Notes: generated by a model not told the origin, from the sequence alone. Positions 1 to 6,636 are shown, counted from the first letter of the stretch. The stretch is 12,429 bases of DNA from an uncultured Mycoplasma sp. (GCA_949293065.1 CASFBV010000060.1:1-12429); one strand, 5' to 3'. Program-made: numbers and translations.

Positions 1-2
1 AC

Positions 3-974
3 TTTAATTATGATGAAGCAAAAGGATTAATTTGATTTGATATAGCTCCTAAAGCTTGACAAAAAGGTGGTGATGTTTTATCAACATCAGATTTAGGAAT
101 TGGTGGTTCAGCAAATATTACTGATGCTCCTAAAGCAACATGATACATCAAAGGATTTAAAGCTAAAAATCCTACAGAATATGTTGGAACAACATTAGAA
201 GTTCAAGGTGTATCATCAACACTTGCATCAGAATGATACAAAGGCGCTGATGATAATTCTAAATTAGTTCAACAAGTATTCGATAACAGAAACACATTGT
301 TTAATAATTTACCAGATGATTTTGATGTTGCAAACATCGTCCTAAAATCAAATGATGGATCAAATCCTATAAATATTAAAAATGTTAATGGAACAATTGA
401 AGTAAGTTTTGCAATCAACAATTGATATCAAGCAACAGATGATGGAAATATCATTCAATCAACTGAAGATTCTCCAATTTATAAATTAACTCTAACAGGA
501 TTTGCTCTAAATAAACCAACAACAGAAAAAAGTGATGCAACTCTACCAGGAGCTTCAAGTAAACTTCCTTCAGATTGATCAGATTCTGATCTTCAAGATA
601 TGATTAATAAAAACTTAGATCAATTGTTTGATAATCCAGGACCAGGAATGAGTGTTAAAGTGGTTAGTGTTGAACCAAATAATGCTGATGGTTCTATGAA
701 AGTAACATTAGAAGCAACAAATTATGTTGATGAACACGGACAACTATCTACTTCTCCAAATAAATTTACAATTAATATTGGTGGATTCAAAACACAAGCT
801 GAAGCTGATAAAGAAAAATCAGATTCAACTAAAAAATGATCATTAATTGTAATTATTGTTTTATCAGCAGTTGCTTTAATCTTAATCATTATTGTTGGAT
901 TCATTAGAAAAAAATTAAAAGAAAGAAAAGCTGAAATTCAAAGATTAAAAAATAATGGTGAAAATTTAGGATAG
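3..974 (+). CDS. Repeat-bearing surface protein with C-terminal membrane anchor (5' truncated by window)
   Basis: The frame is open from the window edge, so 323 residues of the C-terminal part are visible and the start lies outside. Seven in-frame TGA codons read as Trp. The visible part is rich in Thr, Ser, Asn and Asp and looks like a beta-rich extracellular region. Two segments, about residues 90-177 and 197-273, resemble each other: each starts with a helix ending in LF followed by N or D, continues with alternating strands, and ends in a GF motif followed by a Lys/Thr/Glu-rich linker ending EKS. A third GF-K motif near residue 57 looks like the end of an earlier unit. Residues about 279-301 form one hydrophobic helix, followed by a basic, probably cytoplasmic tail (RKKLKERK). 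I infer a surface-exposed, tail-anchored adhesin or surface antigen; no named family is recognised. A terminator follows 9 bases after the stop. Confidence 0.75.
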
Positions 975-983
975 TTCATAATT

Positions 984-1011
984 AAAAATCTACTTAATTG
1001 TAGATTTTTTT
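984..1011 (+). terminator. Rho-independent terminator of the surface-protein gene
   Basis: A perfect 10-bp inverted repeat (AAAAATCTAC at 984-993, GTAGATTTTT at 1000-1009) encloses a 6-base loop and runs into a T tract. It lies 9 bases after the TAG stop, as expected for an intrinsic terminator. Confidence 0.85.
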
Positions 1012-1029
1012 GACTCATGATTTATTTTT

Positions 1030-1345
1030 GATGTGGATTTTGTATCATTTTAATATCTTTTCTATTCTATCTATTCTTGTTTTTTAATACATCAAGAAAA
1101 GATTCATTTTATTTTACTAATTTATTATTAATTGATTGAATTACATAAATTAATGGGTAGCTACAATAACTTGCACTATTTGTTTTAATTTATTTTTATA
1201 AAATCCATTAACTATATCTTTTTATCCTTCTTTGTTTCTAAAATTATTCTTATTAGAAAGTTCAATCTCATCAAATTCATCAATTGATTCTATTTATCTT
1301 TTTTGCTTTTTAGATTATTTTGCAGATTGTTTTCATTCTTTCTTT
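1030..1345 (-). pseudogene. Decayed left copy of the coiled-coil family
   Basis: Read on the minus strand from 1345, the sequence starts W-K-Q-S-A-K, hits a TAA, continues S-K-K-Q-K-R, hits another TAA, then gives ESIDEFDEIELSNKNNF and ends in TAA. Apart from the stops and a few substitutions this parallels the right copy (ESIDEFDEVVLSNKKTK). The coiled-coil part, near 1060-1200, can be matched at the DNA level only. There is no start codon with a usable frame. I take it as a dead paralogue; it cannot encode a full protein even with TGA as Trp, because its stops are TAA. Confidence 0.6.
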
Positions 1346-1497
1346 ATAGTAGGGTAGTCTTTGATATCCTTCATATCTTGTTCTAGTACATCAAGACGAG
1401 ATTCAATTTTATCTAATCTTGAATTTACTTTTTTATTAAACTCTTTTTGTTCTTTAATAAAGTCAAGAACTATTTCTTCAAAATTAGATTTTTTCAT
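1333..1497 (-). CDS. Small coiled-coil protein, right copy of the duplicated family
   Basis: Starting at ATG 1495-1497 this gives 54 residues, beginning MKKSNFEEIVLDF. The start is chosen because an AAGAAGGAT ribosome-binding site lies just before it. The sequence is highly charged with heptad-like spacing of I, L, V and F through the run containing NSRLDKIESRLDVLE, so a coiled coil is likely. It ends with YPTIKKE. The same frame stays open upstream to about 1689 without another good start and encodes the companion segment described at 1498-1650. From memory, similar short Lys/Glu-rich coiled-coil proteins occur in several copies in Mesoplasma and Spiroplasma genomes, but I cannot name a function. 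It may also be decaying, since its left neighbour is dead. Confidence 0.45.
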   Translation of the reverse strand: MKKSNFEEIVLDFIKEQKEFNKKVNSRLDKIESRLDVLEQDMKDIKDYPTIKKE

Positions 1498-1650
1498 ATT
1501 ATCCTTCTTTGTCCCTACAATTGTTAGTTTTGTTTTCTTATTAGAAAGCACAACCTCGTCAAATTCATCAATCGATTCTAATTGATCAATCTTATCTTTT
1601 GCTTGCTTTTTAGATATCTTAGTTATATGTTTTCATTTTAGCACAATTAT
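1498..1650 (-). pseudogene. Upstream segment of the same family, in frame with the coiled-coil gene but without a clear start
   Basis: The minus-strand frame reads WKHITKISKKQAKDKIDQLE, then a segment containing DEFDEVVLSNKKTKLTIVG, and runs directly into the coiled-coil gene. In the left copy the equivalent segment ends in a stop at GGATAA, exactly where the right copy reads GGATAAT followed by ATG. This suggests that the family originally had two adjacent small ORFs, the first ending inside the ribosome-binding site of the second, and that here they have become fused in frame. Possible starts are GTG at 1642-1644 or TTG at 1669-1671, neither with a ribosome-binding site, so I call it a probable 5'-decayed remnant. 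A real 103-residue fusion from the GTG is the alternative. Confidence 0.4.
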
Positions 1651-1679
1651 TTTTCAACAAATAATAAACAAATTAAGTT

Positions 1680-1685
1680 TAAAAT
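1680..1685 (+). promoter_or_regulatory. Candidate -10 hexamer just before mnmE
   Basis: TAAAAT lies 9 bases before the mnmE ATG, and no Shine-Dalgarno sequence is visible there. If used, the transcript would be leaderless or nearly so. Such hexamers arise easily by chance in AT-rich DNA. Confidence 0.3.
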
Positions 1686-1694
1686 TTAATTATT

Positions 1695-3017
1695 ATGTTA
1701 GACACAATTGTAGCAATATCAAGTGGACATATTAACCAAGCAATATCAATAATCAGAATTGTTGGACCTGATGCTTTGGATATTATCAAAAAAATATTTA
1801 CAGGTAAAATCGGTTCAAATAAAACTATTCAATATGGATTCATTAAATATAAAGAAGAATTATTTGATGAAGTATTAGTAAGTTTTTTTATAGGACAAGA
1901 TAATTTTGTTGGAGAAACAACAATTGAAATTAATGCTCATGGAGGAATTGTTATTTCTCAAAAAATTTTAGATTTAATTATTTCACTAGGAGCACGTCAT
2001 GCAAATCCTGGCGAATTCACAAGAAGAGCATATTTGAATGGCAAAATATCTTTAACAAAAGCAGAAGCTATTAATGATTTAATTAATGCAAAAACATCAA
2101 AACAACAACAATTAGCAATTAATTCATTTAACAAAGATAAAGAAGAAATGATTAAAAAATATATTTATGATTTAGAACATTTAATTGGATTATGTGAAAT
2201 TAATATTGATTATCCTGAATATGATGATGTTCCAATTTTAAATAATGATGAGTTTACATTAAAATTAAAATCATTAATTGAGGAATTAAAAAAAATATTA
2301 AAATCATCAGAATCGAACCAAGTATTCATTAATCCAATTTCAATTTCTATTGTTGGTAATCCTAATGTTGGTAAATCGTCATTAATGAATGCAATATTAA
2401 ATGATGAAAAGTCAATTGTAACTAATATTCCCGGAACCACAAGAGATGTTGTGGAATCTGAAATTATTTTTAATAATTTGATATTGAGATTTAAAGATAC
2501 TGCCGGAATTAGAAAAGCAAGTGATGAAATTGAAAAAATAGGAATTGAAAAATCTTGAAAAGAAATAGAAAATTCTGATGTTATTATTCATGTAATAGAT
2601 GCAACAAAAGGAATTAATGATTTTGATCAAGAAATTATAGATAAATCAAAAAATAAAAAATATTTGCAACTTTGAAATAAATCAGACTTAATTGAACAAA
2701 AAGAAGATAATAAAGTTTATATAAGTTCGAAAAATAAAGAGATTAATAATTTTGAACAGGCATTAATTAATTTGTTCATTGAAAATGATTCAATAGAGTC
2801 ATCTAATGTGACTTTTAACAAAAGACAAACATCATGCATTAAAAAAGCATTAAATGCATTGGAAGATGCTTTTGAATCTATTAATAATAAATTGACTTAT
2901 GATGTTGTTATTTTAGATTTACATCAAGCTTGAGAATCATTAAAAGAAATAATTGGAGAGGTTGATAAAGAAGATTTATTAGATAGTATTTTCAAAAATT
3001 TCTGTTTAGGTAAATAG
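1695..3017 (+). CDS. mnmE: tRNA modification GTPase MnmE (TrmE)
   Basis: MnmE is the GTPase that with MnmG installs the 5-(carboxy)aminomethyl group on wobble U34 of several tRNAs. The product is 440 residues, near the usual 450. The N-terminal domain starts MLDTIVAISS, as in the family, and contains FTRRAYLNGK near residue 110, the folate-binding domain region. The G domain shows GNPNVGKSS (221-229), PGTTRD (246-251), DTAG (268-271) and NKSD (328-331). The protein ends in the diagnostic FCLGK with catalytic Cys437. Three TGA codons encode Trp; without code 4 the gene would appear to stop after 287 residues. No ribosome-binding site is visible, but the ATG is fixed by the conserved N terminus. 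It is followed after 16 bases by tatD. MnmG is not in the window. Confidence 0.96.
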
Positions 3018-3019
3018 TG

Positions 3020-3025
3020 TAAAAT
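3020..3025 (+). promoter_or_regulatory. Candidate -10 hexamer just before tatD
   Basis: TAAAAT lies 8 bases before the tatD ATG in the 16-base gap after mnmE, again with no Shine-Dalgarno sequence. It could give a leaderless tatD transcript in addition to read-through from mnmE. Confidence 0.28.
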
Positions 3026-3033
3026 AAATAATT

Positions 3034-3807
3034 ATGAAAGAAAATAAATATATAGATTTACACTGTCATCCATTTAAAGAATATTTTGAAAATCCAAGCG
3101 AAATAATTAATGAAGCATTTAACTCAAATATTGGTATGTTGTTTTTAGTTGGGACAGATTTAAATAATTGTTTAGAAGCAAAAGAACTATCATCGAAACA
3201 TAATAATGTTTTTCCTATAATAGGAATTCATCCTAATGATAGTTGAAATTTAGATATTATTGATCAATTAGAAAAAATGGTAGATAAAAATGTTGTCGGA
3301 ATTGGTGAAGTTGGATTAGATTATCATTATGAAAATTCTCCATCAAAAGAAATGCAAGAAAAATGTTTTAGAAAACAAATTGAAATAGCAATAAAAAATG
3401 ATATTCCAATTATTGTTCATTCTCGTGATGCTCATGAAGACACATATAAAATAATTAAAGAATATCGAAATAAATACCCTCAATCAATTTTTATTTTACA
3501 CTCATATTCATCAGGGCCTGATTATGTTCAAAAATATGTAGACTTAGGAGTTTATTTTTCATTTTCAGGAATAGTGACTTTTAAAAATGCAAAAGACACA
3601 CAAGAGGCAGCTAAATTAGTTCCTTTGGATTTAATATTTTGTGAAACAGACACTCCATATTTAGCTCCTACCCCATTTAGAGGACAAACAAATCTTCCTC
3701 AATATGTAATCGAAACAACTAATTTTATAGCTAATTTGAAAAATATTGATGTTGATTTATTATTAAAACATATCAATCAAAATATAAAAAAATGTTTTAA
3801 TATATAA
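3034..3807 (+). CDS. tatD: TatD-family metal-dependent hydrolase (DNase)
   Basis: TatD enzymes are TIM-barrel amidohydrolases with Mg-dependent 3'-5' nuclease activity, in the cytoplasm. The product has 257 residues, the usual family length. Metal ligands are in place: DLHCHP at residues 8-13 gives the HxH motif (H10, H12), GEVGLDYH at 91-98 gives E92, IVHSRD gives H129, LHSY gives H156, and CETDTPYLAP at 203-212 gives D206. One in-frame TGA (3244-3246) is Trp, so the two apparent pieces are one gene. There is no ribosome-binding site. In many Firmicutes tatD sits next to rnmV and ksgA; those genes are not here. The exact substrate in mollicutes is uncertain. Confidence 0.9.
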
Positions 3808-3815
3808 ATATATTA

Positions 3816-4097
3816 ATGTTGAAAAAATGGAGAAAATATGAGAAAAAAATTAAACAATTTTTAGGATTTGGATTAATAACCTCTTTTTCATTAACGATGC
3901 CGCTGACTTCAATTTCATGCAGTAGTAATAGTAATTCATCAAATAATTCAAAAATTGTTGATAGTTCAATTTTTAATTTTAGTTATTCATACATTCATAC
4001 ATTCCAAGATAAAGAAACAAATTTAGATCATATTATGAATAATACATTTTGATCTTATAATGAATTAATATTTTTTAAGATAGTTTCCATTATTTAG
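3816..4097 (+). pseudogene. Short lipoprotein-like gene, probably frameshifted and truncated
   Basis: The frame from 3816 gives 93 residues with a hydrophobic segment and a lipobox-like TSISC (Cys at residue 35 counted from 3816), followed by a Ser/Asn spacer typical of mollicute lipoproteins. It then stops at 4097, far short of usual lipoprotein size. The start at 3816 is suspicious: it gives an odd N terminus and holds the only TGG Trp codon I found in a predicted gene frame here. A better start is ATG 3838-3840, which has GGAG five bases upstream and reads MRKK, but that frame stops after 8 codons. One extra A in the seven-A run at 3843-3849 would restore MRKKIKQFLGFG and join the signal peptide. 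So this is either a frameshifted relic, a phase-variable gene in the off state, or a small lipoprotein using 3816. Confidence 0.5.
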
Positions 4098-4123
4098 TGA
4101 ACCACACATTTTTGGAAACTATC
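4079..4123. repeat. 11-bp inverted repeat spanning the lipoprotein stop and the next start
   Basis: GATAGTTTCCA at 4079-4089 is perfectly complementary to TGGAAACTATC at 4113-4123, with a 23-base loop. The loop holds the TAG stop of the lipoprotein-like frame (4095-4097) and the overlapping GTG start of the following gene (4097-4099). There is no T tract after it on either strand, so it is not a standard terminator. Confidence 0.7.
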
Positions 4124-4672
4124 AAAATAAATGTTGAAAACCAAACCAAAAAATTAGTTTGATTTATTTGAGCTATTTGATTGTCCTTGTTTATTTTTAT
4201 GGTTTTAGTAGCAATTTATAGTTCATGTTATTGAGATTCTATTCAAAAATGAAATGAAGATGGATTTATTGCAATTATGATTTTTACTTTTACACCTTCT
4301 CTTTTTATATTAATACATTTATTTAGAATGTACATTAATGTTATTATGAGAATAAAACAAAAATCAAATATCAACATAGTCGATGTTCAATGAAAATTAT
4401 CTAGAATTGAACAAGAAGAAATTATAGGTAAAGATAAAGATTTTCCGGCTGAATTTTATTGAAAACAAGGTGAGGCAATTTCAAAAGAAATAAATCTTAC
4501 TTTTAAACAAACAATTAGTTCAAAAAAAGAAAAAATGTTGTTATTTATTTTTGAATATAATAACAAATTTTATTCATTTGATTTTTGTATTGAAAACAAA
4601 TATTTTTATCTATTTAATTTTGATAAATCTAAAATTAATAAAAAAATAATTCAAATGATTATGGATTTTTAA
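4097..4672 (+). CDS. Two-helix membrane protein of unknown function
   Basis: The frame is open from 4079 to the TAA at 4670-4672; GTG 4097 is the most upstream usable start and gives 191 residues. It begins (M)NHTFLETIKI. Two hydrophobic helices, about residues 20-41 and 56-77, lie close together, followed by a charged, probably cytoplasmic domain of about 110 residues rich in Lys, Glu and aromatic residues. All seven Trp codons are TGA, so with the standard code it would look like a string of fragments, but codon use and hydrophobicity pattern are coherent. The GTG overlaps the previous stop and sits in the loop of an inverted repeat. It is 14 bases upstream of holB. I do not recognise the family; the arrangement of a helical hairpin plus soluble tail gives no firm function. 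Confidence 0.65.
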
Positions 4673-4673
4673 C

Positions 4674-4679
4674 TATAAT
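4674..4679 (+). promoter_or_regulatory. Candidate -10 box (TATAAT) just before holB
   Basis: A consensus TATAAT begins one base after the preceding stop codon and ends 7 bases before the holB ATG. No Shine-Dalgarno sequence is present. Transcription from it would begin at or next to the ATG, giving a leaderless message. No clear -35 is seen. Confidence 0.38.
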
Positions 4680-4686
4680 AAAAAAT

Positions 4687-5604
4687 ATGAATTTTCAACC
4701 AATTGATATTATTAAAAATGCAATTAAAAACAATAAACTTTCACATGCTTATTTATTTTATGGTGATCAAGGAGTAGATGTTGAAAAATACGCATTTGAA
4801 ACAATAAAATTATTAATAGAATTAACAGGTAGAAGAGTAGATGCAAATAACATTGATGAAATCAATTATTTTGATTTAAAAATTATTAAACCTGATGCAG
4901 ATGGTTTAATTAAAAAAGAGGTAGTTGATAAGACAATAGATAAGTTATTTGAAACATCTTTGGAAAAAAATGCAATAAAAATTTTATATATTCAAGATAT
5001 TGATTTGGGAAATAAATTCTCTTTAAATAGACTGTTGAAATTTATTGAAGAACCTACAAATAATTTAATAATAATTATTAAAACAAATCATTTTACAAAC
5101 GTTCTTTCAACAATTACAAGTAGAACTCAAAACATTTTTGTAAAAAGAGAATTGATCGAAGAAAAAATAAAAATTATGGAACCGGTTGCAAAGGAATTAA
5201 GTCCATTAGTTGCAAATATTTTTTCAAATTTTGACCAATTAAATCAAATTGATTTTAAGTCATTTAAAAAAACTTATAATGAATTAATTGACGCTTTAAA
5301 CAAAGCAATTAAATCTAAATTTGTTTTAAAAGAAGAATTAAATAAAATTTGACAAAAGAAAAATAGTGACTTTGTTTTAGAGATTCTTCAATTATTTTTT
5401 TATCAGTTAATGGTAGAAATAAATAATAAAAATCAATTATTTCCAAATCAAGAAGAATTGATAAATTTTTACAAACAAAAAAATAGTAATTGTTTAGAAA
5501 TAATTAGATCTATTGATGAAACAAAAAAAAGTTTGAGACATTATTCAAACTTCAATTTATCTAAATTAAATTTATTAAACATTATTGAGGAAAATTTAAA
5601 ATAA
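4687..5604 (+). CDS. holB: DNA polymerase III delta' subunit (clamp loader)
   Basis: Delta' is the non-ATP-hydrolysing arm of the clamp loader (tau/gamma, delta, delta'). The product has 305 residues. The N terminus carries the family's SHAYLFYG (19-26), but the next segment GDQGVDVEKY lacks the GxGK(S/T) of a Walker A, as usual for delta'. The central part has LLKFIEEPT (about 116-124), which corresponds to the KxLEEP segment, and a TSRTQ segment (144-148), the sensor-1/SRC-like region. A zinc-binding Cys cluster is not evident. One TGA (5350-5352) is Trp; the true end is the TAA at 5602-5604, which directly abuts the stop of the opposite-strand gene. The ATG is 14 bases after the upstream gene and has no ribosome-binding site. 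Confidence 0.85.
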
Positions 5605-5976
5605 TTACAGCTTTGATTTAATTGAATCAGCAACTGCTTTTGCTGAATTTCCAACAATAATTGTTACAGAATTATCATTCATAAAAACACCACTAATTCC
5701 AGAAATGTTTTTTATTTCTTCTAAATCTACTCTTTCTCTAATACTATATGCCATTTTTACTTTTGTGTGTGTATTTGTAACTTCATTGATATTATTAGGT
5801 CCGCCCATTGCTTTCATTAACTTAATAATATTGATTCCAACTTTTAATTCTTGTGAAAGTGTGTTTTGATCTTGATATTTTTTAGCTTCTTTTTTTCAAT
5901 AAATTCAAATTAATCCAAGAGTAATAATTTGAAGAAAAATAAATAAGAATTTTTCTTTTGCTGTCATGTTTTTCAT
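5605..5976 (-). CDS. Membrane-tethered EIIB-like protein lacking the phospho-cysteine
   Basis: The product has 123 residues: one N-terminal membrane helix (about 9-27), a short linker, then a domain resembling the IIB domain of the glucose-type phosphotransferase system. The match covers GGPNNI (58-63), which resembles GGKENI, the ISGISGVF segment (91-98), and VTIIVGNSAKAVAD (104-117), which resembles the V-IFG-A-AD end of IIB. The active-site region, C-I-T-R-L-R in true IIB, reads T-H-T-K-V-K here; the whole protein contains no Cys. It therefore cannot carry phosphate on the usual residue, and I infer a regulatory, structural or relic role. ATG 5974-5976 is chosen because a strong AGAGGTGA ribosome-binding site precedes it. 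Two TGA codons are Trp. It lies downstream of the tRNA terminator, so it probably needs its own promoter or read-through. Confidence 0.75.
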
Positions 5977-6030
5977 ATTTATCACCTCTTGTTATTAATA
6001 ATTAATATTTTACATTTTATACAAAAAGAA

Positions 6031-6058
6031 AAAATAAAAAACTAGAAATTCTAGTTTT
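6031..6058 (-). terminator. Intrinsic terminator after the tRNA pair
   Basis: Read on the minus strand, AAAACTAG and CTAGTTTT (plus positions 6051-6058 and 6038-6045) form an 8-bp stem, extendable by two A-T pairs, followed by a T-rich tract. It lies 16 bases after the tRNA-Arg 3' end. Confidence 0.75.
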
Positions 6059-6074
6059 GGTATTTAAAAATATG

Positions 6075-6151
6075 TGGCGCGCTCGAGAGGAGTCGAACCC
6101 CTAACCTTTTGGGCCGTAACCAAACACTCTGTCCAATTGAGCTACGAGCGC
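6075..6151 (-). tRNA. trnR: tRNA-Arg (ACG)
   Basis: A 77-base cloverleaf can be folded by eye: acceptor GCGCTCG/CGAGCGC, D stem GCTC/GAGT, anticodon stem TTTGG/CCAAA around loop TTACGGC (anticodon ACG), five-base variable loop, T stem AGGGG/CCTCT with TTCGACT loop, discriminator G and encoded CCA. ACG is normally edited to ICG by TadA in bacteria to read CGN codons. Confidence 0.97.
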
Positions 6152-6156
6152 ATAAA

Positions 6157-6231
6157 TGGAGGCACCAACCGGATTCGAACCGGTAATCAGGGTGTTGCAG
6201 ACCCATGCCTTGGCCGTTTGGCTATGGTGCC
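6157..6231 (-). tRNA. trnC: tRNA-Cys (GCA)
   Basis: A 75-base cloverleaf: acceptor GGCACCA/TGGTGCC, 3-bp D stem GCC/GGC, anticodon loop CTGCAAC (GCA), T stem ACCGG/CCGGT with TTCGAAT loop, discriminator T and encoded CCA. The anticodon stem has four good pairs with a T-T mismatch at 27-43. It lies 5 bases upstream of tRNA-Arg in the same transcript. Confidence 0.97.
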
Positions 6232-6246
6232 ATATTTACATTAAAT

Positions 6247-6252
6247 ATTATA
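6247..6252 (-). promoter_or_regulatory. Candidate -10 box for the tRNA-Cys/tRNA-Arg transcript
   Basis: The minus strand reads TATAAT here, 15 bases before the tRNA-Cys 5' end. This is a suitable distance for a short leader removed by RNase P. No convincing -35 is visible in the surrounding A/T-only sequence. Confidence 0.5.
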
Positions 6253-6304
6253 TATAAAATATATTTAAATTATCATTATGCTAAAAATAGAAAATTATTA
6301 TATG

Positions 6305-6313
6305 TGATATAAT
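6305..6313 (+). promoter_or_regulatory. Extended -10 promoter of the Asp23-fakA-plsX-rnc operon
   Basis: TGATATAAT is a perfect extended -10 (TG-N-TATAAT), 38 bases before the ATG at 6352. No -35 is evident, which is common for extended -10 promoters. It faces away from the tRNA promoter, so the 6232-6351 gap is a divergent promoter region. Confidence 0.65.
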
Positions 6314-6351
6314 AAAAGATGCTATTTTATTGAAATATTAAGTTGATTATT

Positions 6352-6636
6352 ATGAAAAAAGAAAATTCAAAAATCCATAAAAAAATAAAAGAAATTTTAG
6401 AAATTACACCAGGTGTTGTTCAATTGTCTTTTGTTGTTCCGGAAGAAAAAGACACACAAATAATGATCAATGAAGAACAAAACAATTTAGATATTTCAGT
6501 AGGCATTATAATCAGCAAAGATATTGTTGCTCAAACATTATCAAAAGAACTTTATGAATTGATAAATTTTTATATTAAAAATCAAACAAATTTCAAATTA
6601 AGAAAATTAAATGTATATATAAATGGAGTTAAATAA
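6352..6636 (+). CDS. Asp23/Gls24 family protein (YloU-like)
   Basis: The product has 94 residues from ATG 6352; an in-frame TTG at 6343 is possible but less likely. The core TPGVVQLSF resembles the tPGV start of Asp23/Gls24 (DUF322) proteins, followed by a predicted strand-helix pattern (VGIIISKDIVAQTLSKEL) and a final strand LRKLNVYINGV, which corresponds to the family's V-VNV-I-GV ending. The gene overlaps the fakA start by one base (TAATG), the same pairing as yloU-yloV in Bacillus subtilis. Function is poorly known: family members have been linked to the envelope and alkaline stress, and the constant fakA linkage suggests a role in fatty-acid or membrane handling. This is a short form. 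No ribosome-binding site is obvious; a leader of about 30 bases is expected from the promoter. Confidence 0.85.
   Translation: MKKENSKIHKKIKEILEITPGVVQLSFVVPEEKDTQIMINEEQNNLDISVGIIISKDIVAQTLSKELYELINFYIKNQTNFKLRKLNVYINGVK

Larger units (their letters stand above)
1030..1650 (-). repeat. Two diverged tandem copies of a ~300-bp coiled-coil gene unit
   Basis: The left (about 1030-1345) and right (about 1346-1650) halves align at an offset of 288-300 bases. Examples: 1251-1290 matches 1539-1578 at 35 of 40 positions; the block starting at 1088 matches the block at 1387; the block at 1328 matches 1628. The order of matching blocks is the same, so this is one direct tandem duplication that has since diverged. 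It fills most of the 720 bases between the surface protein and mnmE; I see no plus-strand gene there. Confidence 0.7.

Noticed and set aside
722..904. Minus-strand frame opposite the surface protein
   Set aside because: No ribosome-binding site, no recognisable motif, and it mirrors the coding and membrane segment of the real gene.
1361..1585. Plus-strand Ser/Phe-rich frame in the coiled-coil region
   Set aside because: It is the antisense of the charged coiled-coil gene; its composition is what reverse-complemented Lys/Glu codons give.
2556..2558. TGA inside mnmE (also in tatD, holB, fakA, plsX and rnc), which would make these genes look truncated
   Set aside because: The conserved motifs continue in the same frame on both sides, and TGA is Trp in code 4. 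These are not pseudogenes.
2210..2630. Two minus-strand frames opposite mnmE
   Set aside because: They lie opposite the conserved G domain of mnmE and show no independent features.
4687..4800. Missing Walker A in HolB considered as a defect
   Set aside because: Delta' subunits normally lack a functional ATP site, so this is expected.
6060..6235. Short direct and inverted repeats considered as a CRISPR or mobile-element end
   Set aside because: They are the stems of two complete tRNAs with encoded CCA and of their terminator. No repeated spacer pattern, integrase or transposase is present in the window.
6343..6351. TTG at 6343 as start of the Asp23/Gls24 gene
   Set aside because: ATG at 6352 is in frame three codons later and gives a normal N terminus; no ribosome-binding site favours the TTG.
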